34,467 nt of DNA, from positions 1-34,467 of the forward strand of contig SICC01000006.1 of assembly GCA_009694835.1 (NCBI GenBank). Direction: 5' to 3'. How positions within the stretch are numbered: position 1 is the stretch's first letter; every line of letters begins with the position of its first letter. The notes beneath the pieces were generated by a model. The model was not told where the DNA came from. It ran no database searches and worked only from the letters and a program-made list of their open reading frames with translations. The position numbers and the translations under genes are program-made. Source of the DNA: Patescibacteria group bacterium (GTDB lineage Bacteria; Patescibacteriota; SICC01). Shown one piece after another: positions 8,354 to 17,134 of the stretch.

Positions 8354-9398
8354 GCGGCGCGGAGCGGAGATTCTCTTTATCGGCAGCCAGAAGGTCGCTG
8401 ACCGGGAGTTAGTCGAAGCGGCCGGTTTTCCATTCGAGGCGGTTTCGGCGGGAAAGCTTCGGCGGTATTTCTCACTGACAACGCTGACCGAGCCATTTCG
8501 AATCTATGCCGGTTATCGACAAGCCAAGGCAATCATTAAGCGTTTCAAGCCAGACGTACTGTTTTCCAAAGGCGGCTACGTGGCCGTTCCGGTTGTGCGG
8601 GCGGCTAAGCGCCTCAAGGTTCCGATTGTGTTGCATGAGTCTGATCTCGCACCAGGCTTAGCCAACAAAATTGGTGGACGATCGGCGCAGTATGTAGCCG
8701 TATCGTTTCCGCCGGAGCAGATGGACTGGAAGCCAGCAGGTACGGTTGTCTATACCGGCAACCCTATTCGGAACGAAGTAACCAAAGGTTCAGCCACTCG
8801 AGCGTTTACAGAACTGAAGCTAGACAAGCAACTCCCGACGGTATTGGTACTAGGAGGTTCACAAGGATCAATCTCTAATAATAAAGTGGTCGGTGCTTCA
8901 CTGGTAGAGCTGCTACCCGTGACACAAATTGTTCACCAAACAGGTGAAGGCAAAGAGCACCATACATCTGAAGCCGCGAAAGCGCTTCCGCCAGAATTAG
9001 CTGAGCGGTACCATTCACGAGGATCGTTCTTTGGTGATGAGCAACTGTACTATGACGTACTGGCCGCGGCCGACCTGGTTATTAGCCGAGCCGGAGCAAA
9101 TACGTTAGCCGAAGTTGCAGCGGCCGGGAAGCCTGCAATCTTGATTCCTCATGAGGCGGGCAGCTCTGGCCACCAGGCCGAGAACGCCAAAGCCTTTGCT
9201 GACGCTAAGGCCGCAATTGTGTTGAGCGAAGCGGAGATGGCGACTGAAGGGGAGTTGGCTCGGGCCGTTAAGCGGTTGCTTCATGACCCCAGCCGTCGCT
9301 CGCAAATGTCACTAGCGGCTAAATCGCTCGCTAAACCGGAAGCCACTAAAGAAGTAGCTGACTTAGTCTGGAAAACGGGTGAGGCAAGCCATGGCTGA
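8280..9398 (+). CDS. murG: UDP-N-acetylglucosamine--N-acetylmuramyl-(pentapeptide) pyrophosphoryl-undecaprenol GlcNAc transferase
   Basis: VVGGGSGGHVVPALA, KGGYVAVPVVRAAK, VLHESDLAPGLANK, VLGGSQGS, ADLVISRAGANTLAEVAAAGKPAILIPH; GGAGG SD upstream. Confidence 0.95.
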   Translation: MRVLVVGGGSGGHVVPALAVSAELKRRGAEILFIGSQKVADRELVEAAGFPFEAVSAGKLRRYFSLTTLTEPFRIYAGYRQAKAIIKRFKPDVLFSKGGYVAVPVVRAAKRLKVPIVLHESDLAPGLANKIGGRSAQYVAVSFPPEQMDWKPAGTVVYTGNPIRNEVTKGSATRAFTELKLDKQLPTVLVLGGSQGSISNNKVVGASLVELLPVTQIVHQTGEGKEHHTSEAAKALPPELAERYHSRGSFFGDEQLYYDVLAAADLVISRAGANTLAEVAAAGKPAILIPHEAGSSGHQAENAKAFADAKAAIVLSEAEMATEGELARAVKRLLHDPSRRSQMSLAAKSLAKPEATKEVADLVWKTGEASHG

Positions 9399-10782
9399 CT
9401 CTAAACACCTGCACTTTCTCGGGATCTACGGCCATGCTATGCGTGGGCTAGCCGCCGCCGCACAGGAGCTCGGCAATACAGTCACTGGTACAGATGATGG
9501 AAAGTATCCGCCGACCGAATGGCTGGAAGCGCATCCGGATATTCAGACCTGGAATAAGCCGGCCGTATCGCACCTTAAAGATATTGATGAAATCATCATT
9601 AGTGGTCATATTCAACCGGACCACCCAGAGCTCGTAGCGGCTCAAGAAAAAGGAATTCCGGTTCGAAGTTTTCCGGAGCTGGTTGCAGAACTGACCAAAC
9701 GCGCCCGGCGGATTGTGGTGGCTGGAACCCATGGGAAAACGACGACGACCTCATTACTGACCTGGATTTTCGAGACGGCCGGACACCATCCGGACTATCT
9801 AATTGGCATCAAACCGCATAACTTTGACTCAAGTGTTCGCCTGGCTGGGTCGCGAGTGGCGGTGATTGAAGGGGATGAGTATCGAAGTTCACAACTCAGT
9901 AGCGACTCGAAATTCGTTCACTATCATCCGGACGTGCTCGTACTGACCTCAATTGAAATGGATCACCCAGATTTCTTTAAAGACCTGGCAGATATCACCG
10001 GACGCTTTAAAACCCTGGTGGCGTCGGTGCCAAAAAAAGATGGACGGTTAGTGTACTGGAAGGGAAGTGAGACAGTCCGGAAAATAGCCACGTCCGCCAA
10101 GGCCCCAGCTGACTCGTACGACGCCGCTGATGCTGATTGGTCGAGCTCCCAAGTGCGTTTTGGACCAGACGGTATCCAGTTCACACTCCGTCACCACGAC
10201 GAAGACATTGGTCAGTTCCAGACACGTCTCTATGGCCCTCACAACGTCCTGAACGCGACGGCAGCCATTGCCGTGGCGCTTGAGGAAGGTGTGGCGGTAG
10301 ATGTGGTTCAGCAAGCCCTGGAGACGTTCGAAGGTTCATCGCGGCGGTTTGATTTGATTACTGAGCCAGGGGATACGGTGACAGTTTTAGACGATTACGC
10401 GCATCATCCGACCGAGGCCAAGGCTACTATCGAAGCAGCCACATTACATTTTCCGGGTCGGGTGATTGCAGTGTATAAGCCGCACACATATTCTCGAACA
10501 CAAGAATTGCTCAAGGAATACCACGGGGCTTTTGGCGATGCCGACGTAATATTCATTACTGAAATTGAATCAGCCCGAGAAGAGTCGAAAGCTAAGACGG
10601 TGAGCGGTGCCGACGTAGCCAAGGGTATCGGAAAGAACGCGAAGTACGTCGCGGACCGGTCAAAGTTATTGAAAGCAGTGCTCGATGCCGCCGAGCCAGG
10701 AGACACGATTGTCTCGATGTCGGTAAATGGTAACGACGGTTTTGCCGAAGCGCTTGCTGCAAAACTTAAGGAAAGAGCATAA
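9391..10782 (+). CDS. Mur ligase in the murC position; more Mpl-like than MurC-like
   Basis: FLGIYGHAMRGLAAAAQELGNTVTGTDDGKYPP, AGTHGKTTTTSLLTWI, VIEGDEYRSS, SKFVHYHPDVLVLTSIEMDHPDFF, LDDYAHHPTEAKATIEA. ATG 9391 preferred over GTG 9379. Confidence 0.88.
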   Translation: MADSKHLHFLGIYGHAMRGLAAAAQELGNTVTGTDDGKYPPTEWLEAHPDIQTWNKPAVSHLKDIDEIIISGHIQPDHPELVAAQEKGIPVRSFPELVAELTKRARRIVVAGTHGKTTTTSLLTWIFETAGHHPDYLIGIKPHNFDSSVRLAGSRVAVIEGDEYRSSQLSSDSKFVHYHPDVLVLTSIEMDHPDFFKDLADITGRFKTLVASVPKKDGRLVYWKGSETVRKIATSAKAPADSYDAADADWSSSQVRFGPDGIQFTLRHHDEDIGQFQTRLYGPHNVLNATAAIAVALEEGVAVDVVQQALETFEGSSRRFDLITEPGDTVTVLDDYAHHPTEAKATIEAATLHFPGRVIAVYKPHTYSRTQELLKEYHGAFGDADVIFITEIESAREESKAKTVSGADVAKGIGKNAKYVADRSKLLKAVLDAAEPGDTIVSMSVNGNDGFAEALAAKLKERA

Positions 10783-11588
10783 TGGCCAACCGACGAAGCG
10801 CACCGAATAGAAAACGGAACTTAGCTGACCGGACGAGCTGGCAACCGCGAGGGACTAACCGCCGGGCCGGAATCAGCGGTCGGGTTATCACGGCGTTGGT
10901 GTTGATTGCGGTGCTGATAGGGATCATCGGATACGTCCTGATATTCGCACCATTCCTTTGGATCAATGAGGTGACCGTGAAGGGAACCAAGAACCTTGAT
11001 GCGGAAAAGATCTCACAGTCGGCCGATGCCGCCGTCGAAAGTCATTTTGGACCGATAACCTCACGCAGCATTTTTCTGATTAATGAGGCTGCGGTGGCGG
11101 CTGCCATTAAGCGTAGTAACGATGACGTGGCCAAGGTGCAGGTAACCAAACAATGGCCGAATTCACTGACGGCTGACATTACGGAACGAGAGTCGACCTT
11201 GCTCTGGCAGACTAAGGATAAGTTCTATTTGGTTGATCAACAGGGAATCGCCTTCGAAGAGACGCAGCCCAAAGAAGGACTGGTGAAAGTGGAAGACTCA
11301 ACCGGATTGCCGGTAGAGGTAGGGAAGCAGATTGTGTCCTCATCCTTCATCAAAGAATTGAATGACATTCAGCAAGAGATGAAGACGGCTGGATTCGTGG
11401 TGACTGGCTTCCGAATTCCGGAAAGTACGTTCGAGGTGCAGGCGGTAACGAATCAGGGCTATTACGTGTTGTTCGATACTACGCGCTCAATTCCGTTCCA
11501 GGTCGATGCCCTCAAGCGAGCGGTTCAGCAGGGGAAGCCCTCGCAATATGCTGACGTCCGGGTTCCGGGCCGGGTATACGTTCGTTGA
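10782..11588 (+). CDS. ftsQ: FtsQ/DivIB-like cell division protein (POTRA)
   Basis: Basic N-tail, one TM, then FLWINEVTVKGTKNLDAEKI... POTRA-like and KVQVTKQWPNSLTADITERESTLLWQ; TAATG overlap with upstream ligase. Confidence 0.85.
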   Translation: MANRRSAPNRKRNLADRTSWQPRGTNRRAGISGRVITALVLIAVLIGIIGYVLIFAPFLWINEVTVKGTKNLDAEKISQSADAAVESHFGPITSRSIFLINEAAVAAAIKRSNDDVAKVQVTKQWPNSLTADITERESTLLWQTKDKFYLVDQQGIAFEETQPKEGLVKVEDSTGLPVEVGKQIVSSSFIKELNDIQQEMKTAGFVVTGFRIPESTFEVQAVTNQGYYVLFDTTRSIPFQVDALKRAVQQGKPSQYADVRVPGRVYVR

Positions 11589-11637
11589 TATTTCGCCTAT
11601 ACTAAGGCGTTATTAATCGAAGGTAAGGAGAAATCGA

Positions 11638-11988
11638 ATGGCTGTAGAAGAAGCAGAAAAATCAGGCGAGCGCGCGGCGCTTTTAGATCAAATCAAGGTT
11701 TTGGATCACGGTCCTGCCGAGTTCATGGCTGAGCATGCGCAGTGGATGAGAAATATTCGCCCAACGGCTATTGAGGTCGAAGACATGTATGAAGCACTTG
11801 GTCTTCCAGAGCAGGAGATTGCGGACCGACTGACGGAAATAGATCTGTTTTATACTCAGCAAGCCGCCGACCTCCTTGAGAAGGGGGTAGCTAGAGAAGC
11901 CGCTCCCTACATGCGTTTAGCTGCAGAGTGTCGGGACCGAGCGGCTCATAATTGGAAACAAGCAATTGAAGGAATGATACGCGGATAG
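11638..11988 (+). CDS. Hypothetical protein, predicted helical, 116 aa
   Basis: Complete ORF with strong SD (GTAAGGAGAAATCGAATG); no recognised family. Confidence 0.65.
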   Translation: MAVEEAEKSGERAALLDQIKVLDHGPAEFMAEHAQWMRNIRPTAIEVEDMYEALGLPEQEIADRLTEIDLFYTQQAADLLEKGVAREAAPYMRLAAECRDRAAHNWKQAIEGMIRG

Positions 11989-12046
11989 CTGTATAGGCGC
12001 GTTGAGAGTAAGGGGAGAAATAAGAATACGTCGCACAACGTAACTT

Positions 12047-12499
12047 TTACGACGTTTCTATCAGCGTACCCAAAAGGCTGTTTGCCCGCACCATTTGAGA
12101 ATAATCTGCCAACGCTGGAGTGAAGGCTTGCAACTTTCTTGCACTCGTGACAGCTTTGAGCTTTAGGAGCTCAACTCGTTCGGTCTCTTCCCAGAACCCC
12201 ACTTGATAGAACGCGCTTATTTCCCCTGTTCGGACATCTAAGACCTTGATCATTCCCAGGAAGCGGTAATCGTCGAGCAACTCGGCGGCAACTGTTGGGA
12301 GCAGTCGATATGTCTGCACAACCTGTTCATCGTCTATGGGTGATGGAAGAAGCAGTTGCTGCCACTCATTTGTGTGGCCTGGCTCAATGAGCTCTGGACG
12401 GGCTACATATAAATCGTCGGCTCTGGTACGAATACTATTCAGAGTGAACCGACCATCTTCTGGCGGCAGTTCTGCAGGGTTAGGTCGTTCAGTGCTCAT
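12047..12499 (-). CDS. Hypothetical protein, 150 aa
   Basis: ORF without competing conserved frame, ATG start, convergent with the upstream plus-strand gene; no recognised family. Confidence 0.6.
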   Translation of the reverse strand: MSTERPNPAELPPEDGRFTLNSIRTRADDLYVARPELIEPGHTNEWQQLLLPSPIDDEQVVQTYRLLPTVAAELLDDYRFLGMIKVLDVRTGEISAFYQVGFWEETERVELLKLKAVTSARKLQAFTPALADYSQMVRANSLLGTLIETS

Positions 12500-12540
12500 A
12501 ACCGACTATTCTAGCCGGTCGGCAGCAAAATATACAGTTT

Positions 12541-12771
12541 CTAGAGGAAGCTGCTGGATTGTGTCAGGATTGAAAAAATCGTAATGCCGACGAAGATGAC
12601 CAGGACGAGTGCGGCTACCGACAAGCCAATCTTTCCAAACGGAATGACCGATTTCGGTGTAGGCGGTTTATGGTCTTCCGGCATTTCGAAGACTTCATGA
12701 TTGCCCTGATAATCCTGCTTCCCCTGGCGCAGGTGTTCCCGAAACGATTTTGGTAGCTGTGATTCGTTCAT
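12541..12771 (-). CDS. Small C-terminally anchored membrane protein
   Basis: 76 aa with a C-terminal TM (IGLSVAALVLVIFVGITIFSIL), 2 nt from the upstream VirD4-like gene. Confidence 0.55.
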   Translation of the reverse strand: MNESQLPKSFREHLRQGKQDYQGNHEVFEMPEDHKPPTPKSVIPFGKIGLSVAALVLVIFVGITIFSILTQSSSFL

Positions 12772-12773
12772 GA

Positions 12774-15542
12774 TTAGAATTTGATTACGGTGTCTTCGTT
12801 CAGCTCGTCACCTTGAGCTGGTGCGGACGGTGCCGGAGCAGCCTGAGGAGTTGGTTGAGGCTGGGGCGCGGGCTGAGGGCGCGATTGTGGCTTCGGGGCT
12901 GGTTTTCGTTCTGGTTGAGCTTTTGGTTGCGGCCGCCCGACCGGTTTCGGATCCGGCTGAGGTTTCTTTGCTTGCGGCGGCTTTGGCTGTGGTTTAGGTT
13001 TTATTTCAGCTTTCGGCTTTGGGGCTGGAGCGGGCTGAGTCCCCACTTGATCCGCGAAAACACGTTCCTTGTCGAGGTACGACTGGAAGCGACGTTTCTT
13101 GTCATCTTCAGAGGCTTCCGGGGAACCCGTACTCCCCTCCTCAATTTCAGATTCAACGTTGTCCCGACTAGACGAATATTTCTCACGCGTCTTAGTGACC
13201 ACTTCGTCACGGTACGGCGTAGTCTCACTCGGCAGCGGAATAGTCTTGGCCGAGAAGGCGGCACCGGTTACGCCATCAACGGCTAGTTTGAGGTAAATGT
13301 GGTACTTATCAAGATTGACCACGTCGACCTCGGTGAAGACAGGTTCGAATTCGCGGGCCAGCCACTGCGCGTCGGCGGCCCCAACTCGAAAGCTAATAAT
13401 CGTACCAACGTTGCCAAAGACGGCGTCGCGGACTTCTTCTGGCATTTGGGAAATGTATTGATTGGCCAACGCCAGGTTTAAACGATACTTTCGGGCTTCG
13501 GACAGGATCGAGACAAAACTCTCGGTGGCAAAGTTTTGAAACTCATCAACGTAGAGGAAGAAGTCTTTTCGTTCGGATTCGGCAATGTCGGCCCGACTCA
13601 TAGCGGCCAGCTGAATCTTTGTAATCATCATGGCACCAAGGAGGGCGGCCGAGTCTTCACCCAACTCCCCTTTCGAAAGCTTGAGCAGCAAGATCTTGCC
13701 GTCATCCATGACTTCACGGAGATTGATGGCCGAGCGCTTCTGGCCGACGATATTCCGGATGGTGGTCGAACCGAGGAACTGGCCGACCTTGTTCTGAATC
13801 GGGGCGATGGCTTCGGTCCGGAAGCGGTCGTTGTACCCGCCGAACTCCTCGACCCAGAATTCCTTCACGACCGGGTCCTCAATGTGCTTGATCACTTCCT
13901 CGCGAAACTTGGCATTAGCCAGCAGTCGCGGTACGTCGAGTAGCGTTGATTCCGGGTAATCGAGCAGGGCCAGGACGGTATTTCGTAGAATATGTTCCAG
14001 TCGCGGCCCCCAGGAGTGGCCGTAAATTTTTTCGAAAATACTGACAATGCCGGAAGCCACTAACGGCTTGGCGTCCTTGTCAACTTTTTCGAGAATATTG
14101 AAGGCAATCGGGTGTGAGCGGTCGGCCGGATTAAAGACAATGACGTCTTCGACCCGATCACTTGGAATATGGTCGAGAATACTTTCGATGAAGTCACCGT
14201 GTGGGTCGACCACGGCCACTCCCCGTCCGTTGTGCATATCGGCCAGCACCATATTCTCGAGCATATTGGTCTTACCCATGCCCGTCTTACCGATGGCGTA
14301 GACGTGGCGGCGGCGGTCATCTTCCTTCAGCCCGAAGCGCGTCAGGTGGTTGCGGAAGCTTGTCTCCGCGAACACGGACAGTCCTTTTTCACTTCCTTCG
14401 AACGGCAGGTCCTTTGGTGGCTCACCCTTGCTGGAAGCCGTCCAGGAAATCGTTGGCGTTTCGACTGAAATGTTCGGAAGATGGAAAATTGAGGCCAGCT
14501 CTTCGATATTCAACGTCAGTCCCTTGCCTATAAACATCCGGGCACGGTACGGCGGAATGACCTTCTCGATTTTGGTTTGGATCTTACCAGCCGTAAAGCC
14601 GTTGAGGTTGGTGGTGTTGTACTGCTTGAAGGCCCCAACGGCCCCGTTCAAACGGTTGCGAGCTTGGGCTGGACTGGAGGACACTGCCACGATTCGAATC
14701 TTAGTTTCGTAGCCAAGCTTGGCCGACTTCTCTTTCAGGCCAGCACTGATGGCTTCGTCGACTTGGACCGGTTGTGGTGGTGCCGGTTTGGACGCTCCCC
14801 CGCCTCCGGTCGTTGGTTGTGGCGAACTGGTGGCGGCACTAAACAGTTCACCAATGAATCCGCCGATACCGCTGAGGAGGCCGGACGCTCCCCCCCGGCT
14901 TCCGCCGCTCTGCAGCCGTTTCAGTTCAGCTTCGCCCTTATTGCGCCAGCTGTCATCAACTGGTCGAGCCAGGATTTGGATCCAGAGTTCTTCTCCGTCG
15001 TTCAAGTCACCGAGCACGGCGGTGATGCCAGACAACGGGTCGACATCCTCGAAGTTCAAGAAGGTCTTAATTGGATAGACATCTTTGCGGACCAGTTTCA
15101 GTTCCGTACTGGCGACGGACTTGCCGGCCAGGTCGGTGTCGCTATCGACATAGTCATCGGCTTTGGCGATGGCGGCTTTCGGGTACTGGGCGTAGATCTG
15201 GCCTTCGACGAACGACTTCTGAGCTTCCGGCACATAGACATAGAAATTGATTCGATTATCTTTCGAAGCGATTTCCATGCCAATCTGCTCCTGCATACCG
15301 CCCTCGAAGAAGAGCGCGCGGGAGTTCTTGTGAATACCGTGGAGTGAGGCGAACATCTGTTCGGCCGCCACTGGGGCTTTCTCGTTTTCCTTTGGGACGC
15401 TGACGCGGAGCAGGACGTACTTCTGACCATCAACCCACTGGCGTTTGCGGAAATGCTGAATCGCCAGGAACAACAGTACCGGTACGATGATCCACCATGT
15501 ATACATGAGGATCGTGAGAAAGAAATTCACGATCGAATCCAT
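12774..15542 (-). CDS. VirD4/TraG/TraD-like (type IV secretion coupling/HerA-FtsK superfamily) membrane ATPase with Pro/Lys-rich C-terminal tail
   Basis: N-terminal TM; Walker A AIGKTGMGKTNML; VVDPHGDFIESIL; Walker B FFLYVDEFQNFATESF; SEARKYRLNLALANQYISQM; tail rich in PKPQP repeats. Confidence 0.88.
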   Translation of the reverse strand: MDSIVNFFLTILMYTWWIIVPVLLFLAIQHFRKRQWVDGQKYVLLRVSVPKENEKAPVAAEQMFASLHGIHKNSRALFFEGGMQEQIGMEIASKDNRINFYVYVPEAQKSFVEGQIYAQYPKAAIAKADDYVDSDTDLAGKSVASTELKLVRKDVYPIKTFLNFEDVDPLSGITAVLGDLNDGEELWIQILARPVDDSWRNKGEAELKRLQSGGSRGGASGLLSGIGGFIGELFSAATSSPQPTTGGGGASKPAPPQPVQVDEAISAGLKEKSAKLGYETKIRIVAVSSSPAQARNRLNGAVGAFKQYNTTNLNGFTAGKIQTKIEKVIPPYRARMFIGKGLTLNIEELASIFHLPNISVETPTISWTASSKGEPPKDLPFEGSEKGLSVFAETSFRNHLTRFGLKEDDRRRHVYAIGKTGMGKTNMLENMVLADMHNGRGVAVVDPHGDFIESILDHIPSDRVEDVIVFNPADRSHPIAFNILEKVDKDAKPLVASGIVSIFEKIYGHSWGPRLEHILRNTVLALLDYPESTLLDVPRLLANAKFREEVIKHIEDPVVKEFWVEEFGGYNDRFRTEAIAPIQNKVGQFLGSTTIRNIVGQKRSAINLREVMDDGKILLLKLSKGELGEDSAALLGAMMITKIQLAAMSRADIAESERKDFFLYVDEFQNFATESFVSILSEARKYRLNLALANQYISQMPEEVRDAVFGNVGTIISFRVGAADAQWLAREFEPVFTEVDVVNLDKYHIYLKLAVDGVTGAAFSAKTIPLPSETTPYRDEVVTKTREKYSSSRDNVESEIEEGSTGSPEASEDDKKRRFQSYLDKERVFADQVGTQPAPAPKPKAEIKPKPQPKPPQAKKPQPDPKPVGRPQPKAQPERKPAPKPQSRPQPAPQPQPTPQAAPAPSAPAQGDELNEDTVIKF

Positions 15543-15553
15543 AAGACCCTAGA

Positions 15554-16660
15554 TTACCCTTTCACGCCCTCGGCAATAACGTATTGGGACTTTCCAACGC
15601 GCGCAAATTTGGATTTGTCTTGGAGATTAATCAGGATGGTATTCTCCGAGACGTGTCGTTGCTTGAGCACTTTTTCCATGACGTCGGCACGTTCCATTGG
15701 CTCACCCGATGTGGTCAGGACTTGCTTAATGACGTCTGAGACCGTACCGGTCAGGTAGCCCCAATCTTTCAGGGCGTAAATCCCCCGACCAATCAGCACG
15801 AATTCATCACCGTTGATGAGCTCGTTATGCACGGCCTGGGTAGTGACGGGTTTCGCATCGAATTTGGCTTCCCTGATCTTCTCGGTGATGTCCTTGAAGT
15901 GGAGCGGTGTCTGCGTCTCTTTTAAGACGAACAATGTTTTCTCACGAATGTTCTTCGGGTTGATGTCTGACCAGGTGGCCAGACCGTAATGGGTGGCGTC
16001 AGCCATGACGAATCCTTTACTGTATTGCAGAACGGATTCGACCAGTGGCTCGGTGACCAAGTGGGCGTGGTCGCCAAGTTGGTCTTGTTTGGTGACGGCA
16101 TCCAGCAGTTCAGCCGGTGTCAGCGATTTCTTAGCGGTCTTGAGGGCGCTAACAAGTAGCGGTCGGGCGGCATTTGCAGCTTCTAGGTGGGCTTTGGACA
16201 GCCCATACGACGCGTCGACTTCTTTAGACTCAGCTTCGAGAACGACTTCACCAGAGGCTTCGAGCAGGAACTTCATCGAGTTGATGCTAGCTGGTGTCTG
16301 TTGGCTTTCTGGCAGGAATTCCTGGGCTAGTTGGGTTTGTCCCATCACTCCCCCGGCTTCACGAATCAGTCCCATCGCGAGGCGGAGGATGTCGGTCAGC
16401 GGACCTTTCTTTAACTGGTCTTTGAATTTGGTCAAGCCCTGTTTCTCGATCTGGCGGACGCGTTCGCGACTAACCCCGTAGCCGGATCCAATCTCTTGGA
16501 GCGTCTCAACTGATCCGTCGCGCAGTCCTGAGCGCCTGGCAATGACCTCAGATTCACGCGGCCGGAGCTCGTCTAAGGCGGCGAGTACGGCTTCGTGGGT
16601 CGGAACCTGCTTCTTGAGCTGGTCCTGGGTAATCTGAATGATGGTTTTTAGGTCAGCCAT
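15554..16660 (-). CDS. Sigma-70 region 4-like HTH protein with HARE-HTH (RpoE delta-like) domain
   Basis: LRPRESEVIARRSGLRDGSVETLQEIGSGYGVSRERVRQIEKQGLTKFK (sigma region 4.2); TLFVLKETQTPLHFKDITEKI...NELINGDEFVLIGRGIYALKDWG (HARE-HTH-like). No region 2. Confidence 0.8.
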   Translation of the reverse strand: MADLKTIIQITQDQLKKQVPTHEAVLAALDELRPRESEVIARRSGLRDGSVETLQEIGSGYGVSRERVRQIEKQGLTKFKDQLKKGPLTDILRLAMGLIREAGGVMGQTQLAQEFLPESQQTPASINSMKFLLEASGEVVLEAESKEVDASYGLSKAHLEAANAARPLLVSALKTAKKSLTPAELLDAVTKQDQLGDHAHLVTEPLVESVLQYSKGFVMADATHYGLATWSDINPKNIREKTLFVLKETQTPLHFKDITEKIREAKFDAKPVTTQAVHNELINGDEFVLIGRGIYALKDWGYLTGTVSDVIKQVLTTSGEPMERADVMEKVLKQRHVSENTILINLQDKSKFARVGKSQYVIAEGVKG

Positions 16661-16688
16661 GGCTTTTATTGGGAATAAGACGTCTTTT

Positions 16689-16717
16689 GAGTGAGTTGGT
16701 TACTATATCACTTACTC
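16689..16717. repeat. Imperfect inverted repeat GAGTGAGT-N13-ACTTACTC flanking the -10 element
   Basis: 7/8 arm match; centred on the TATAGT hexamer. Confidence 0.45.
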
Positions 16718-16730
16718 GTGCTTTTGTCAA
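16702..16730 (-). promoter_or_regulatory. Near-consensus promoter TTGACA-17 bp-TATAGT upstream of the sigma-r4/HARE-HTH gene
   Basis: Minus strand: TTGACA (16730-16725), 17-bp spacer, TATAGT (16707-16702). Confidence 0.8.
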
Positions 16731-16753
16731 GAGCTAGAGGCGTTCAGGCAACT

Positions 16754-16777
16754 AAAAACAGCGGCTATGAACCGCTG
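16754..16777 (-). terminator. Intrinsic terminator
   Basis: Minus strand CAGCGG-TTCATAG-CCGCTG followed by TTTTTAG, downstream of the 16811-17014 gene. Confidence 0.7.
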
Positions 16778-16810
16778 GTGAGCACAACGACCGGTAACGG
16801 ACGAATGAAA

Positions 16811-17014
16811 TCAGGTCTTAGTTTTCTTCTTAACGACCAATCGAACGAGTTTGATCAATTGGAAGTAGACCACACCAGCTAGGGCTAGTCCGGTCAGGGA
16901 GAGGATATCCGAACTGTTCAAACCGAATCCCCCGGCTACCCAAACAATGCCGATGGCGGCCAAGGCGTAGAGGCAGATGACATTGACGCGGCGGAATGTG
17001 TCGTAGAGGCTCAT
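16811..17014 (-). CDS. Small membrane protein (two predicted TMs)
   Basis: 67 aa: VICLYALAAIGIVWVAGGF and SLTGLALAGVVYFQLIKLV; flanked by minus-strand terminators. Confidence 0.55.
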   Translation of the reverse strand: MSLYDTFRRVNVICLYALAAIGIVWVAGGFGLNSSDILSLTGLALAGVVYFQLIKLVRLVVKKKTKT

Positions 17015-17029
17015 ATTTCTAGTAGGAAT

Positions 17030-17058
17030 AAAAAAATCGGCCGTGTTTCGGTCGATTT
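17030..17058 (-). terminator. Intrinsic terminator
   Basis: Minus strand AAATCGACCG-AAACA-CGGCCGATTT followed by a run of T. Confidence 0.7.
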
Positions 17059-17134
17059 CCCTTATGCGTAACGGCTGTGCCGCGTTCTCCGTTTACTCAT
17101 CAACTTAACAGAAAAAGCCTTGGTTGTCAATGAT

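Noticed and set aside
12813-13286. 157-aa plus-strand ORF rich in R/L/W
   Set aside because: Complement of the Pro/Lys low-complexity tail of the VirD4-like protein; compositional artefact.
14577-15347. 256-aa plus-strand ORF
   Set aside because: Antisense to the VirD4-like ATPase, whose motifs support the minus frame.
15993-16481. 162-aa plus-strand ORF
   Set aside because: Antisense to the sigma-r4/HARE-HTH gene; no family resemblance.
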